Shown here in pieces: positions 51,965 to 62,885 of a stretch of 64,000 bases of DNA. Every line of letters begins with the position of its first letter. Positions within the stretch are counted from its first letter, which is position 1. The DNA is taken from positions 10,389,609 through 10,453,608 of the forward strand of contig NC_049981.1 in the NCBI RefSeq assembly GCF_000003815.2, in the 5' to 3' direction. Under the pieces are notes generated by a model. That model saw only the letters and a program-made list of their open reading frames with translations, was not told where the DNA came from and did no database searches. Source of the stretch: Branchiostoma floridae (taxonomy: Eukaryota > Chordata > Leptocardii > Amphioxiformes > Branchiostomatidae). The translations under genes and the position numbers were made by a program.

Positions 51965-51982
51965 CTTATTTGCATACTTGTG
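51965..51982. promoter_or_regulatory. octamer-containing 18-mer upstream of BLOC1S6
   Basis: On the minus strand it reads CACAAGTATGCAAATAAG, identical to 47201-47218 near the DPP8/9 promoter. It includes ATGCAAAT. Confidence 0.35.
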
Positions 51983-52742
51983 ACTTGTTAAATATTACAC
52001 AATCAACCAGCAGTAGATTCGTCTCAAAATATCAAACAAACTACGAAACTCTCAATGCCTGGGGTTAAATATCATTCTGTATGAAAATCATGTACATTAC
52101 ATTTCCTGCATTAGATACAAATACGGGCCAAAGTTGTCAAAAATGTACATCGCATACTAAGGTAACATCATGAGACTGTAGAGGTCAAAGTTCAAGAAAT
52201 ATCGAACAACACGAAAGCAGAAGTTTTGGTGGAAGGTTTTTGTGCTTTTGAGAATTTCTGAGAAGTTAAGAAGTCTTTAATTGAGAAATTCAAATAGATA
52301 CTGCACAGGGGGACCTTTCGGCGTCAACTTATGTTTATACAGCTCACTTGTATCAGGTAAATTTATTATTTTTGGAAGGGGGGGGGGGGGTAGCGTATCC
52401 ACCCAAAGCATTTAAGTTGATAAAAGCTCCTTCATAATATTGTACAAATGTAGGTTGTAATCGACTAATAGTTCAGGGGTATTGTATGAAGAGTTGCAGG
52501 TATTACTTAGGTGGCAACATTAGAATTAAATTATTATTAATGCAAACAGTAGTATCTAACGTTATATATACAAGCAACAGTAGATAAACAGTAGTGTCTA
52601 ACGTTACAGTATTTTCTGAATCAGTTACAGCAAGTCTTCAAATAGTTGTTTTATTTCCATGTTCTACATGTTGTACATGTTCTTGAGGGAAAGTCAGACA
52701 TGTCTTAAGGTTCTTCCCTGCACGTCTTCAGATGATCCTAAG

Positions 52743-52845
52743 ATGGAGGAGGTAACGGAAGTCGCTGCAGAAGCTACGGAGAGTCCCCTGAAGACAGACA
52801 GTCACCCCTCTGACCTGGCAGCCACAAGTGGGGCAGCAGTACAAG
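52743..52845 (+). CDS. BLOC1S6: BLOC1S6 first recognised coding exon
   Basis: Codes residues 1-34 plus one base: an acidic, Thr/Ala-rich, poorly conserved N-terminus, as in vertebrates. Donor CAAG|GTATGT. The exon itself probably starts at 52732 after CGTCTTCAG. Confidence 0.75.
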
Positions 52846-55006
52846 GTATGTACACACTAGCAGAGACGACTACACAGTGTACTCTGTATCACCCAAGGTA
52901 CCAGGGTTGGACAAGTCCACTTGCCCTATTGTCCAGGGCAAGTGAAAGTGCTGATCGGGCAAGTGCATGACCTACTGTGCCCCACTTGACCGACTTGACC
53001 AACATGTAGCGGCAGAAAATTGTCATCAAAACTGCTGATTTATGAGGTTTGGAGCAGGTGACAAAAACGTTGTCAGGAGTATGATCTCCGAGCATTATCT
53101 GACGTTGCCTCCACAGGTCTACTTCAAGTACTTGTCACAAAGAATGTCTTGATAACGGTTGGAAACGATGAATTTAGGATGACAAATATTAAAATAACAT
53201 GGTACGTAGAATTATTCACGAAGAATATACCAATGATCCCTAACGTTGAATTACAGTGTGCCAGCTACAATTAATGGTGAATCAGAATAGCTTGTATTAC
53301 TATTAGTAACACTTAACAGAAAAGGGCATGCAGACCCTCTACTAAGTAGTCTAAAGGTGGCAAATTCAAAATGCATTGGCATCTACACTTATGATTGACA
53401 GTTCCCATCATGCATCCTTGCATATGCAGTTGACGAGGAGACGGTGTCTCTCCTGACAGACGGACTCATCCGAAAACTTGGTCCAGAGACGGACTCTGTC
53501 AAAGACAAACTGGATGAATTAATGTGAGTCCTACATTCTTGTGTCTTTATATCCAAGTTCATTTTAGGTTTGTTGATTCCTATTTATTGCTGTGTCAGTC
53601 ATTATCCTTAGAAAACTTTTTTTGTGTGCAGTGGCCTATGAAGAATGCCTCCTAATTAGTAGTTATGGGGTGAAAAATTCCTTAGTTTTAATGTTTTTCA
53701 TCGAAAATATTGTTTTGATAGAAAATATCAATTGAGTCTGTTGGTCAGTGGAAAGGCTCAAATCAATAGATTATTCTGACTGCCAATCAAAGAATTCAAC
53801 CAATAAGAGAAGGTCAGAATTTTTAAAAATGTCTATTTGGTTTAACCAATAGGGGCTAGTCTGTGGTCTTATTTTTTTAGATAAAATACAGTACAGTAAA
53901 TTTGATTATGTTTATCAGCACCTAAATTTCACAACACGGCCATTGAAAAATTTCATAGAAACGCCAGTGTCTGTTTGTTTTTTTGTATATTGGTTTTGCG
54001 GTGGAAAAGTGATCATGAAAATTATGCAATTTTTTCAGATCATACAATACATAGTCTTTGTGCCGTTCTCTTACAGAAGGAACCAAGAGGTTATGATAGA
54101 AGCTATGCAACATGAAAACACAAGGTTCTCCGAAAGTGAAGCGACCAAAAGTCTTGGAGAGCTGGTAAGTTTTTAAACTTTAAGCAACCCATGACATTAC
54201 ATTCCATCAGAGAAGATGTCCCCAACTGAAGCTAGTTTTAACTCATTTTAAACTTCTTAAAGTTAAGTGAGCAAATAGGTGTACAGTTCCCAGGCTTTTA
54301 GCTAGGATTTATCATACAAGGTCCAAATTTATTGCTGTGCGGTGAGTGCTGCAGTTGTGAGGGTCTATTGAAACCCTTCCTATTTCACTATTTCCTTCAG
54401 TTTAAAGCGCAAAATTTGTGAAGTACAGCAACGTTACTGTCATGCAGGTTACATGTGACCTAGTAGCATCCCTAGTCAATCAGACTTTCATGCTTGTCTG
54501 ACAATCTGCTCCCCAGCGTAAGGGGCATCTTAAGGGATCCAGTTTCTTATCATTTTTAGAACAGTGCATCCAAGGGACGCTAAAAGCCTGATAGTGCCTG
54601 AGTGTATATTGCTGTTGAATTAACTTGTGGGACAGTGCAATGTTTTCATTTTTCTGTTGTTCATTTTCTCAAAGTTGTCAGAGGCCAAGAGGTATCACAA
54701 CAAACTAGTCCTCATCAGGAAAGAGATGGTCGCTCTGCACGAGAAAAGTACCAAGTTGAAGGTAAAGTTCAACTTACGATATTTTCAAGCAAATGCAAGA
54801 TATTTCCCTCCATCATTTTGTCTAACAATTTGTGTCTTTGATATATGCGTAACTTTTGCTATTTTGTCAACTGTCAGAAGCGTGCGCTGAAACTTCAACA
54901 ACAGAAACAAAAGGAAGACCTCCACAGGGAGCAACAGAAGGAGAGAGAACTGGAAAGAGAGAGACAACTCATGGCCAGACCAGCCACTAAACCAGAACAA
55001 AGATAG
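52743..55006 (+). CDS. BLOC1S6: BLOC-1 subunit 6 / pallidin (5 coding exons)
   Basis: Five exons (52743-52845, 53430-53523, 54077-54164, 54675-54761, 54878-55006) join in frame to 166 codons plus TAG; human pallidin has 172 residues. The C-terminal half is diagnostic: EAKRYHNKLVLIRKEM, LHEKSTKLKKRALKLQQQ and RERQLMARPA match vertebrate pallidin almost word for word. The protein is mostly coiled coil (about residues 45-160). Pallidin is a subunit of BLOC-1, which sorts cargo to lysosome-related organelles and binds syntaxin-13. The ATG at 52743 has a good context (AAGATGG), but an acceptor-like AG at 52730-52731 suggests an upstream exon, so the extreme N-terminus may be extended or this exon may be preceded by a non-coding one. 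Confidence 0.93.
53430..53523 (+). CDS. BLOC1S6: BLOC1S6 coding exon 2
   Basis: Codes residues 35-66 (VDEETVSLLTDGLIRKLGPE), matching vertebrate EDKAVEQLAEGLLSHYLPD. Acceptor TATGCAG, donor TTAAT|GTGAGT. Confidence 0.9.
54077..54164 (+). CDS. BLOC1S6: BLOC1S6 coding exon 3
   Basis: Codes residues 66-95 (RNQEVMIEAMQHENTRF), start of the main coiled coil. Acceptor CTTACAG, donor CTG|GTAAGT. Confidence 0.9.
54675..54761 (+). CDS. BLOC1S6: BLOC1S6 coding exon 4
   Basis: Codes residues 96-124 (LSEAKRYHNKLVLIRKEMVA), the most conserved segment of the family. Acceptor TCTCAAAG, donor AAG|GTAAAG. Confidence 0.92.
54878..55006 (+). CDS. BLOC1S6: BLOC1S6 terminal coding exon 5
   Basis: Codes residues 125-166 and TAG. 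It is a highly charged Lys/Glu/Gln helix ending RQLMARPATKPEQR. Acceptor CTGTCAG. Confidence 0.92.
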   Translation, partial: KRALKLQQQKQKEDLHREQQKERELERERQLMARPATKPEQR

Positions 55007-55172
55007 TTTAAAATCATATTTCATCTACCAACTTCTCAATTGTTTCAAAAGAAATATTCGTCTCCTTTCTTTCATTTCGAGGGGAATAGTACTAAACGAC
55101 CATAACAATGAATATTGAACTTACTTGTACTTGGGAGTTTTAATTTTGTACATTAGGGACCCTATAATTATA

Positions 55173-55377
55173 TTGGAAATTGACATAAGTCATTAGCCAA
55201 TGAAATAGCTCCATTCCTTGAACAAGCTTTCTGATTGGTCATCTTGCAAAGTCATGATCATTGATCTTGTATTGGCAGTTTGTAGATAATGTTTTATACC
55301 GTAACCAATCAGAATGCTTGTCCAAGAAATGGAATGTTCATTGGCTTAGGATTTATGACAATGTGGTCAATTTCCAA
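55173..55377. mobile_element. fold-back MITE in BLOC1S6 3' region
   Basis: Arms of about 75 bp: TTGGAAATTGACATAAGTCA, TTAGCCAATGAA, CTTGAACAAGCTTTCTGATT at the left, and the inverse at the right ending GGTCAATTTCCAA. Confidence 0.7.
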
Positions 55378-55638
55378 CCAACTTTCAAGCACAAAATAAT
55401 GTACTTAAAACTAACTGTCTACCCTAACTGTTCATTTTTACCCATTTTACAACAAAGACATGTTTATAAATGCAAAGATTGGAAAATAATGTTTTATCTT
55501 AAGGGCTTTAGAAAGAGAGCAGATGACCATTGAACATTCATTTCTGAGAAATATGATTCATCTGGAATATAGTTGAGATTTAGCAATCAATTATAAGAAA
55601 GGAAAGGCTTAAGCAAGGAAGTTCATGTGTTTGCTAAG

Positions 55639-55644
55639 AATAAA
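55639..55644 (+). terminator. candidate poly(A) signal AATAAA for BLOC1S6
   Basis: First canonical hexamer on the plus strand downstream of the stop, about 630 bp away. A second one is at about 56186. Choice uncertain. Confidence 0.3.
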
Positions 55645-56589
55645 GACTAAATAATCTAAATACATTACCAGTTTCTGATATTTGTTGCAATGGAAAATTT
55701 GTACAGATTTTGAGTATACTAAGTAGTCATTTTCTGTAATAATTAACATATTGGATCAATAGTATTAATTTCAGATTGAAAATTATAAAGCTGATATAGT
55801 TTCGTTGTATATTATGATATTATCATTATAATATTATTGTTACTTTACTTGCTGCTATTTTCCATTTTCTTGCCTTAGACCTAAACACTGGTCACTTCAT
55901 ATTTGGAAGACAAAAGAAATTTTGAATACTTCGGATTCAAGTATATATTTCCATAACTACAAATGTTATGATGTACACAAGTACATTAAAACAAAGCTGT
56001 ATACTTCTTGAATGATGTGTGAAACGTAACTGTTCTGTGAGTTGATGGAATTTTTGCCTTTTAACATCATGTTCTTTTATGAAAAATATCCTTCCAAATA
56101 TCAAGAGTGATCTGTGGGATTTTTTTTCCCTTTTGGAATGTATAAAAAATCATTTAGGATTAGAGCCATGAAAATCCAATCCATCGAATAAACAAAACTA
56201 CCCAATTACCAAAGAATTCCATGGCTTTTACTTGGGTTATTTTCAGTTTAGTAGACAGTTTAGAATAGACGGCCAGTATTTTGTTGATACCTCTATGTAA
56301 ATTAAGGTTCTTTTGTTGACCACCAGTATCAGTCATCTGCCTATGTTTTGGTAGTCTGTTGCCTTCCTCAGGGTAATAATGACCAGTTATACTTTGGTCT
56401 AGGAAAAAATGTTGTGTTTCTGATTATGCCCTGAAAAATTACGTTTGGTACACTGCTTACACACAACGTGCGGTGCGAATTATGCCTCTTAGAAGTTAAA
56501 CCACATCTAATTGTAACCTTAATATTAAGGTCGGTAAAAAGTGTTTTGTAAGAGGCCAATAGGGATCTTGATCTGTAATTCTAATAAAA

Positions 56590-56855
56590 AAGGACGTTAA
56601 ATGAAGATTCCTTGTTTGAGAAGAGCCACACTTCAAGCATGTTTAAAACCTGCCACACTTATATTGAAAAGAGTAGAAGTCCTTCCAAGTGGAAGTGCAT
56701 TAAACCTACAGCTACAGTCCTTTGGCTGCACTGTGGGGAAATTACTGCTGTATTGAGGTCACTGCATGGTGTACACAGTCCTGTGATTTTTACCTGCTAA
56801 ATGGAAGCTTCAGGGCCTCGAGAGTAGTCGGCCCAACCAATAACAATGACTCATT
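56590..56855 (+). mobile_element. SINE 3' portion (plus)
   Basis: GGACGTTAAATGAAGATTCC, TTACTGCTGTATTGAGGTCACTG and CGAGAGTAGTCGGCCCAACCAATAACAAT match the 3' half of the SINE at 46044-46496. Confidence 0.65.
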
Positions 56856-57596
56856 TACCCTACTATTAATACAAGGGTTTTATTTGGATTATTATAACAG
56901 TTTTGTATAGGTTTTTATTAGTTTTCTAAATTATTTGTGACCTAAAAGTAACAATGACTACTCTTATCAATGTTATTAGTACAGTAAATACCAGAATGTA
57001 TGTCAATTTGAAATCATATCTAACAAAATCTATTCTACATTAGTGCATAATGTTTACTACTTAACTATGAATATTGAACATATCATACGGGACTATATCT
57101 TGAATAATATTCAAGATGTCAAATACTACATTCAAAATGTATGTTCTGATAAACAAACATGCAAATGAACAAACTTAAACTGAATACATGCTATAAATTT
57201 TGCTGTCCGTACACAGTAATTTGATCAAGCAAAAACAGTTACAAGCTAAACTTGCTACAGCAATTAACAAACAATCTATTCTACAAAGTCTACAATTTCT
57301 TTTATATTTTCACACTTTGCTTTGATTTAAGTCTACATTTTAAATGTTCAAGGCAAACGAGCTAGCAACACATGATAACATATTGGTAACAAAAACTAAA
57401 TATGGTACCTATGCATGTAATGCAAAGAGCAAACTTATATTTTCATGTCCTTTTAATATTTCATGATTTTAACTTTAAAATTTTGAAAAATTGTCACCAA
57501 AAAGACACTGTCAAATCACAAGCCTACAACAGGCTCAAGGACCTACACGTATGCATAATGACCAAGACATTCACGGTTTTGTAAACGAAGTCACTT

Positions 57597-57915
57597 GTAA
57601 AATCCATGCCGTTGTGTTACTTTAAAATTCCATATCATTAGATTCATGTCAAAATGTCCCTTGAAAAATCCATGGCATTGTGTGACAGGCTAAAATCTAT
57701 GCCATCATTCCTTGTCATAGTGTCTTGTAAAATCCAAGTCATTCTAAAAAAATCCATGCCATTGTTTAAGGTAAAAAATCCATGCTACCATACCATGGTG
57801 TCACTAAAATACCCATGTTATGGATTGGTGTACTTTTATCAAAAATTCATGTCATGGTAATTACCCTTTAAAATACCCATGGCATGGTGTTACATAGAAA
57901 CTCTATGCCATGGTT
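57597..57915. repeat. degenerate minisatellite, AAAATCCATGCCATTGTG units
   Basis: About nine units of 30-40 bp around the core AAAATCCATGNCATNGTGT, just past the TRIM stop codon. Confidence 0.75.
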
Positions 57916-58182
57916 TCACTTCCTAGCAAACAACAACTGCTGACCAGCAAACTGACAAAAAACTATGGAACACCATTGTTCTATCACTTTGCCATCAATT
58001 TGAGGTCCTTAACACCTTCTTGTTGAGATGAATACATGAAGTTTGAAAATCCATCATTAATCCATTTCAAGTTCTTATGATGGGGCAGGCATGAACATTG
58101 TACACTTAGCCTTAAAATACACATACTTAAGTGTATAATGCCCGGCACTTGATTTGTTTGGAAACGGTTTCTTAATAACATG

Positions 58183-60154
58183 CTAGTTATCATCATCATC
58201 ATCACTGGTAAGTTCCACTTTGGTTTTTACAAACCAATGTTCCTTATCTGAACAAGACAGCCGTAACTTCTTGACAGGTCTTTTGCCATTCTTGTCCTTG
58301 GTTGAAGAGTATGGACCAGTTCTTGATGCTCCCGGATGTGCAGCAACACTGGAACTTGTTGATGCACATGCAGATGTCGACGCAGATGCAGGTGTCGACA
58401 TAGCTGCAGATGTTGAAGTTGATGCAAATGTGGAAGCAGATGCAGGTGTACGTGCATATGATGAGGCAGATGTGGAAGCCCTTGTGAAAGCAGATGTAGA
58501 TGCAGGTGAAGATGTGGAAGCAGATGAAGATGCAGGTGAAGATGTGGAAGCAGATGAAGATGCAGGTGAAGATGTGGAAGCAGATGCATATGTAGGTGCA
58601 GATATTGATGCAGATGCAGATGTTGATGCAGATGCTCCGTTAGCTCTGCTAGCAGATGCAGTAGCGACGTTGCCTTCTGTTTTCATCCTCATGATCTCCA
58701 CTTGTGGTTTCATGTATCTTTCTGGTCTCCATGAAGTACTATTGACACTTCTCACTGTTTTCCTTGCTGTGTTCTTGGTGCCCTGAGTTTCTAGGAGCTT
58801 TCTTGCAGCACGTTTGGCTTGAGCAACCTTTTGAACTGTTCGGTCACCGATGCTGTCTCCTGTTGCAGCTTTGGTGCCCCGTCTTTCTGGAAGCTCTGAT
58901 GCAATTCCTTCTGCTGCCATTTGAGTTGTATTGTCACCATTACTGTTCCCTGTTTTAGTGTCCAGTCTTCCTCGAAGCTCTGTAACAAGACTGGTAAGTC
59001 TATGTGGCACCTTTTGAACTGAGTTGTCACCGTTACTGTTGGTTGTGGTGTTGGCACTGCTCTCCGGTAATACTGGCGGATCCGAATCACGGCTACATGA
59101 GGCTGTGACAAGCTGCGTGAGTGCCAGATCACTGAGAGGAGACTTGGGCCACGGCTTGCATTTCCTTGAAGCTGGTTTTTGATGATCAGTAGGAGTGCGG
59201 TTACTATTCAACGCATCATCATCATCATCTAGAATGATCAGAGTGCTGTTTTCACGTTCATTTCTACCAGAAGGAGTTGCTGCTATGATAGGATGAGATG
59301 CAAAAGTTACCTTTTTGCCTGGATTCTTTTCACTTTTGTTGCCATGGATTTTGGCACCGTTTAAGCATTGTTGGTCAGTATTCGAACTAGACCCCTGCAT
59401 GCCATGGTAAGGGCTAACTTCGACATTTCCTTCAACAAAGTGCCCTAGCTCCACTGAGCTTGTTACAAACCTGAGGCCGCACACTTCTTCTTGTAGAGGA
59501 GAATATTTTGCACGGTATGCGATTCCTTCCGAAACTGCAGAAGCCAGACCGAGACAGTGCGAGGATATATCATTATAAAGTAATGGCCTGTTGTTATTGA
59601 TGGCTTCTTCCGCTCGAGTCCTACCTTCCAACATCATGTCTATCAGTCTGTTACACTGTGTCTCCCTTTGACTGATCTTTTCATGCTTCCTTTCCTGTCG
59701 TTGCTGGAGTTCCTCTAGAAGATTCTTTTTCTGACGCTGGACCGTGTGGATCACTGCAGCTGCGCGAGACTCAATCTGCTTTCTGATCTCTTCGTGCTTC
59801 TCTTGCAAACGCTGTTTCACGAGAGTATGGGACTCCTGATGAGAAAGGCCTGCAGAAACCTCCCCGCTTTCCACGATGAGCCTCCTCGCTTTTTCCACCC
59901 AGATGGCTTTTTCTTGGTCAATGTGTTTCAGGACGTGCCCCTTGTGGCCAGACTTCAAGCAGACGTTACACACAACAACGTTACAGTCGTCACACACCAC
60001 TTGGGCTTCTTGTTTGTGAATGTCACACATGTCTGTCTCGTCTGCTTGTTTCTTCTTCTCTTCTCTGCACTGTTGGACCTTGTCCAGGACATTTACAACC
60101 AGGAAGTTTGTGGGGAAGGCCTCCACTCCACCCGTTGGAATGGCGACTGTTTTC
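58183..60154 (-). CDS. TRIM-type protein exon 2 (B-box, coiled coil, repeat tail)
   Basis: Acceptor TTTTCTAG|GAAAAC completes the split Gly codon 60, then KTVAIPTGG. One exon codes B-box2, coiled coil and the entire disordered tail to the stop at 58183. The open frame continues upstream to 60369, but that part overlaps a SINE fragment and has no homology to TRIM proteins. Confidence 0.9.
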
Positions 60155-61737
60155 CTAGAAAACAATGACAATTTATCATTATTTTCTGAAGTCATTATAA
60201 GATTGTAAGTGGCGTTGTGTAGCATAATGATAGGAAGGTAAGGGATGTCCCTCTGATAAGACGTTAAATGGAGGTCCCATGTTTGAGGAGAGCTACAACT
60301 CAAGCAGGTAAAAGAACCCATCACACTTAGGCATCCTCCCGATGTGAGTAGATCAACTGAATTGGCCACATATGCAGCTACATGTACATGTACATGTAAC
60401 CAACACTATGTCGTGCTATATTACTTAGCAGGCAGAAGGTAATGTTTGTAGTGTACATAAGTATTACATATACTTGTGTTGTACCACCATAAGGCACAAA
60501 CAAATGAGACATGAAAAATTGGAAGCTCTGCTGCAATATCTCGAGAAGCCACCAGGGGGCCCTAATCTAATCATTTCACAAAACGTTTGCAAATCTACAA
60601 ACTAGTAGTTGATAATCCCTCCTTATGTCATACCTGTGACGCGAAAACGTTTGATACGGGTGTTCTGGACCGGGCCGTACGTTTCCGTATCGCACAGGAA
60701 AGGCGTATCACACAGGCTCCATTCGAATAAATCGTACTGTTTCGAGCGGGCCGGTTGGCATTTCGAATACCTGATTCGGACGTTGGAACATTGCTGTTGC
60801 AACACTTATTGTTTGAGGGCACCAAATTTGTTCAACTTCTGGCGCATTTCGCATCAAAACATGGGTTTTCTCAGGTGGGTATGACATAAATGAAAGGTCT
60901 CAGCCCTCCCGCGGGTCGGATCACCCTCCGGCCGTCGGGCGATCCGACCTGCGGTCGGGCTGATACCTTGGGCGATACGGAATACACCTTTGGTTATGCT
61001 GTTCACCCATTTACATGCATGCATTATAACTTCTTGGTGTAAAGGTAATCAGTATAAAGAACTCCAGTACCTCCATGTTACAACCAAGTATAACTTATAG
61101 GGTATTAAAGACTCCTATATCATATTGTAGTTAGTACAAACCCAGGGAGAAGAGAAAAGGGAATTGCCGTGCAATAAGGACTGCTGGACAGTTAAGACAA
61201 TGATTAAGATTATACAGTAGAAGCTGTTTAATTGCACACCCTATTTGCCAGCATGTTTCTTTATTATCCACGAAATTATCCAGCTGGATCGCACCAGTAT
61301 GGGATTTTGAGACTCCCTGCAATTAACATAAGTGTGGAGTAATCCCTTGTGCAATTATCTGGCTTCTACTGTACAATATTTTCATCAAACCCTGAAAGTC
61401 TTATTGTTAGTATTTTTACATCATGCCTCTCCAAAATGGAGGAATAAGAAAAGAATGAAGGTAGGAATGAAGGAAGGAATAGATGGATGCACAGATAGAT
61501 AGAAAGATGGATTCATAATACATTGTACTTGTACAATTTTTGAATAACACCAACACACCCGCACTCCGGACATTGGAACTGTCCATTCTTAGCCCTCCTG
61601 GCCAGCTCCTGTAGACACTTACAGCAGTACGTGTGCTGACAGGGCAGAGCCTTGGGTTCTGTCAGCTGGTGGTAACAGATCGGACAACTCAGAATGTCTT
61701 CTTGTATTTCCTCAGACAGGTCATGACCAGACGCCAT
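58183..61737 (-). CDS. TRIM-type RING/B-box/coiled-coil protein (2 coding exons)
   Basis: Joining 61737-61559 to 60154-58183 gives 716 codons plus stop. The RING is a textbook C3HC4 (C18, C21, C33, H35, C38, C41, C56, C59). The B-box2 ligands are C103, H106, C114, C117, C122, C125, H130 and H133. A long charged coiled coil follows (about residues 140-230). The link IPTGGVEAFPTNF between RING and B-box is as in TRIM56/TRIM2-like proteins. There is no NHL, PRY-SPRY or filamin domain. The C-terminal half is disordered: a hydrophobic-acidic LIIL-DDDDD stretch at 365-373, a Ser/Ala/Thr repeat block, a basic KRPVKKLRL and an acidic SDDDDDN tail. It is probably a ubiquitin E3 ligase; substrate unknown. 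It looks like one of the lineage-specific TRIM expansions known in amphioxus, so no symbol is given. The start ATG at 61737 has a strong context. Confidence 0.9.
58355..58660. repeat. coding minisatellite in the TRIM tail
   Basis: Array of GCAGAT-type units inside the reading frame. At 58501-58590 a 30-bp unit is repeated three times almost perfectly, coding three 10-residue Ser/Ala/Thr/Pro units on the minus strand. Unit length is a multiple of three, so copy number changes keep the frame. Confidence 0.9.
60240..60340 (+). mobile_element. SINE fragment in the TRIM intron
   Basis: AGACGTTAAATGGAGGTCCC, GTTTGAGGAGAGCTACAACTC and AACCCATCACACTTAGG match the 3' part of the SINE family at 46044. 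It accounts for the spurious upstream open frame of TRIM exon 2. Confidence 0.65.
60624..60888. mobile_element. short element with TATGTCATACC ends
   Basis: TATGTCATACC at the left and GGGTATGACATA at the right form the terminal inverted repeat. The interior is CpG-rich and non-coding. Confidence 0.5.
60899..60964. repeat. GC-rich hairpin
   Basis: TCAGCCCTCCCGCGGGTCGGATC and its near inverse GATCCGACCTGCGGTCGGGCTGA flank a short CGG-rich loop. Confidence 0.8.
61215..61371. mobile_element. pogo/Tigger-like MITE, copy 2
   Basis: TA-CAGTAGAAGCTGTTTAATTGCAC at the left and GTGCAATTATCTGGCTTCTACTG-TA at the right; the TA target duplication is intact. CAGT-type ends with TA target match the pogo group. 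Confidence 0.7.
61559..61737 (-). CDS. TRIM-type protein exon 1 (RING)
   Basis: Codes residues 1-59 plus two bases: a short acidic lead and the whole RING finger. Donor TGCGG|GTGTGT. Upstream, ATTACAG|ACTAC at about 61783 looks like an acceptor, implying a 5' UTR intron. An in-frame GTG further upstream is not a start. Confidence 0.9.
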
Positions 61738-61786
61738 TCTGAAGAAGTATATCCACTCCACAGGTTACGACTGCAGTGTAGTCTGT

Positions 61787-62150
61787 AATTATAAGAAATT
61801 CAAGAAAAATCAGAATATTTCAAACCTCTACACAATTATAAAAATTGCAAGAAAAATATACTATTCTAAACCCAACCTCAAAAAAGAAATGCAACTTGAA
61901 ATATTTCAAACCTCAACAATAATAAGAAATGTATGAAAGTTAGAATGTTTCAAACCTATATACAATTCCAAGAAAGTCACAATAGTTCAAATCCAGAAAT
62001 GCCAGAATGTCAAAATATTATTTCACCAATAATATGAATTGCAAGAGAGAACATTTCAAACCTCTACAATTATAAGAAATGCAAGAAAATTACATTTCAA
62101 GCCTCTGCACATACAGTATAAGAAATTCAATAAAATTTTTAATATTTCAT
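61787..62150. repeat. AT-rich minisatellite upstream of the TRIM RING exon
   Basis: Degenerate units of about 60-65 bp with ATAAGAAATGCAAGAAAA and ATTTCAAACCTCTACA cores. It lies in the presumed 5' UTR intron. Confidence 0.75.
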
Positions 62151-62269
62151 ACTCTAGACTGAATGAATTAGCATTGAATCAGCCTGTTCTTGAGGTGTTG
62201 GTACCTGATCCTCCATAGTTACTGCTCCCTGGCTCTCCTTGTTCCTTGCTTTACCACAGACGTACCACT

Positions 62270-62349
62270 AGTCTATGCAATTTTACGAAATTTTATGCCC
62301 CTAATGGCCCTATGCAATTTTATGCCCCTATGCAATTTTACGCCCCTAT
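62270..62349. repeat. short tandem repeat, ATGCAATTTTATGCCCCT
   Basis: Three to four units of 18-25 bp around ATGCAATTTTANGCCCCT. Confidence 0.8.
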
Positions 62350-62516
62350 GTCAACAGCAATTTTGCAACCAGGTTCATCAATGTGGTTAGCAAGCAAAAA
62401 TGGAGACCCAGGCTGTGATAATTTCTTTCTCAGCAGTTGTTATTTGCAGTTGGTTGATTCAATAACTCTAGGGGTATACAAAATGTACATACATGTACAT
62501 GTACAAGCTCTTTCAC

Positions 62517-62704
62517 ACATCTGAGTATGCATGCGCAGCAACAGGAATTGTGGATAATAAGTCAAAGGTGATGACCCTAGTTTACCAGCATTTCTCGTCT
62601 CAATTTGCATAACATTGTCAACACATGTTTTGTTTACATATGCATGTCTCAGGGGCCTTCACCTTTGACATATCACCTGTTGCTGCACATGCGTACTCCG
62701 AAGG
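62517..62704. mobile_element. fold-back MITE
   Basis: CTGAGTATGCATGCGCAGCA, ACAGG..GTCAAAGGTGATG at the left; inverse CTTCACCTTTGAC..CCTGTTGCTGCACATGCGTAC at the right. Confidence 0.7.
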
Positions 62705-62710
62705 TTCTGT

Positions 62711-62885
62711 AGTCTGCTGCAACAGTGATGTGTTTCTTTCGCCTGATGACTAGTGTTCTCATGTGCTTTTGATGAATTTGCATCATCGGAGATTGCAAAA
62801 AAAGTTATCACATGGATTTTTTTATTTTCATTTTTCAAAAACATGAAGAATTTACCTTCTTTGTCGCGTAGGCCATTATCCTGGA
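62711..62885. repeat. dispersed repeat F, copy 2
   Basis: Same order of blocks as 47371-47562, about 85 percent identical by eye, directly adjacent to the fold-back element at 62517-62704. Confidence 0.8.

Larger units (their letters stand above)
55650..58182. other. BLOC1S6-TRIM intergenic / 3' flanks
   Basis: Very AT-rich, no credible ORF. Contains a SINE tail and a minisatellite; the two genes converge here, so both 3' UTRs probably lie in it. Confidence 0.6.

Noticed and set aside
58220-58786. 188-codon plus-strand ORF rich in Asp, Ala and Val
   Set aside because: Antisense shadow of the coding repeat in the TRIM tail; low-complexity only.
60155-60369. N-terminal extension of the long TRIM reading frame starting at 60369
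   Set aside because: It overlaps a SINE fragment, lacks TRIM homology, and a good acceptor at 60155-60156 joins the frame to the RING exon.
61738-61761. Upstream in-frame start for the RING exon
   Set aside because: The codon at 61759-61761 is GTG, and the ATG at 61735-61737 has a better context and fits TRIM N-termini.
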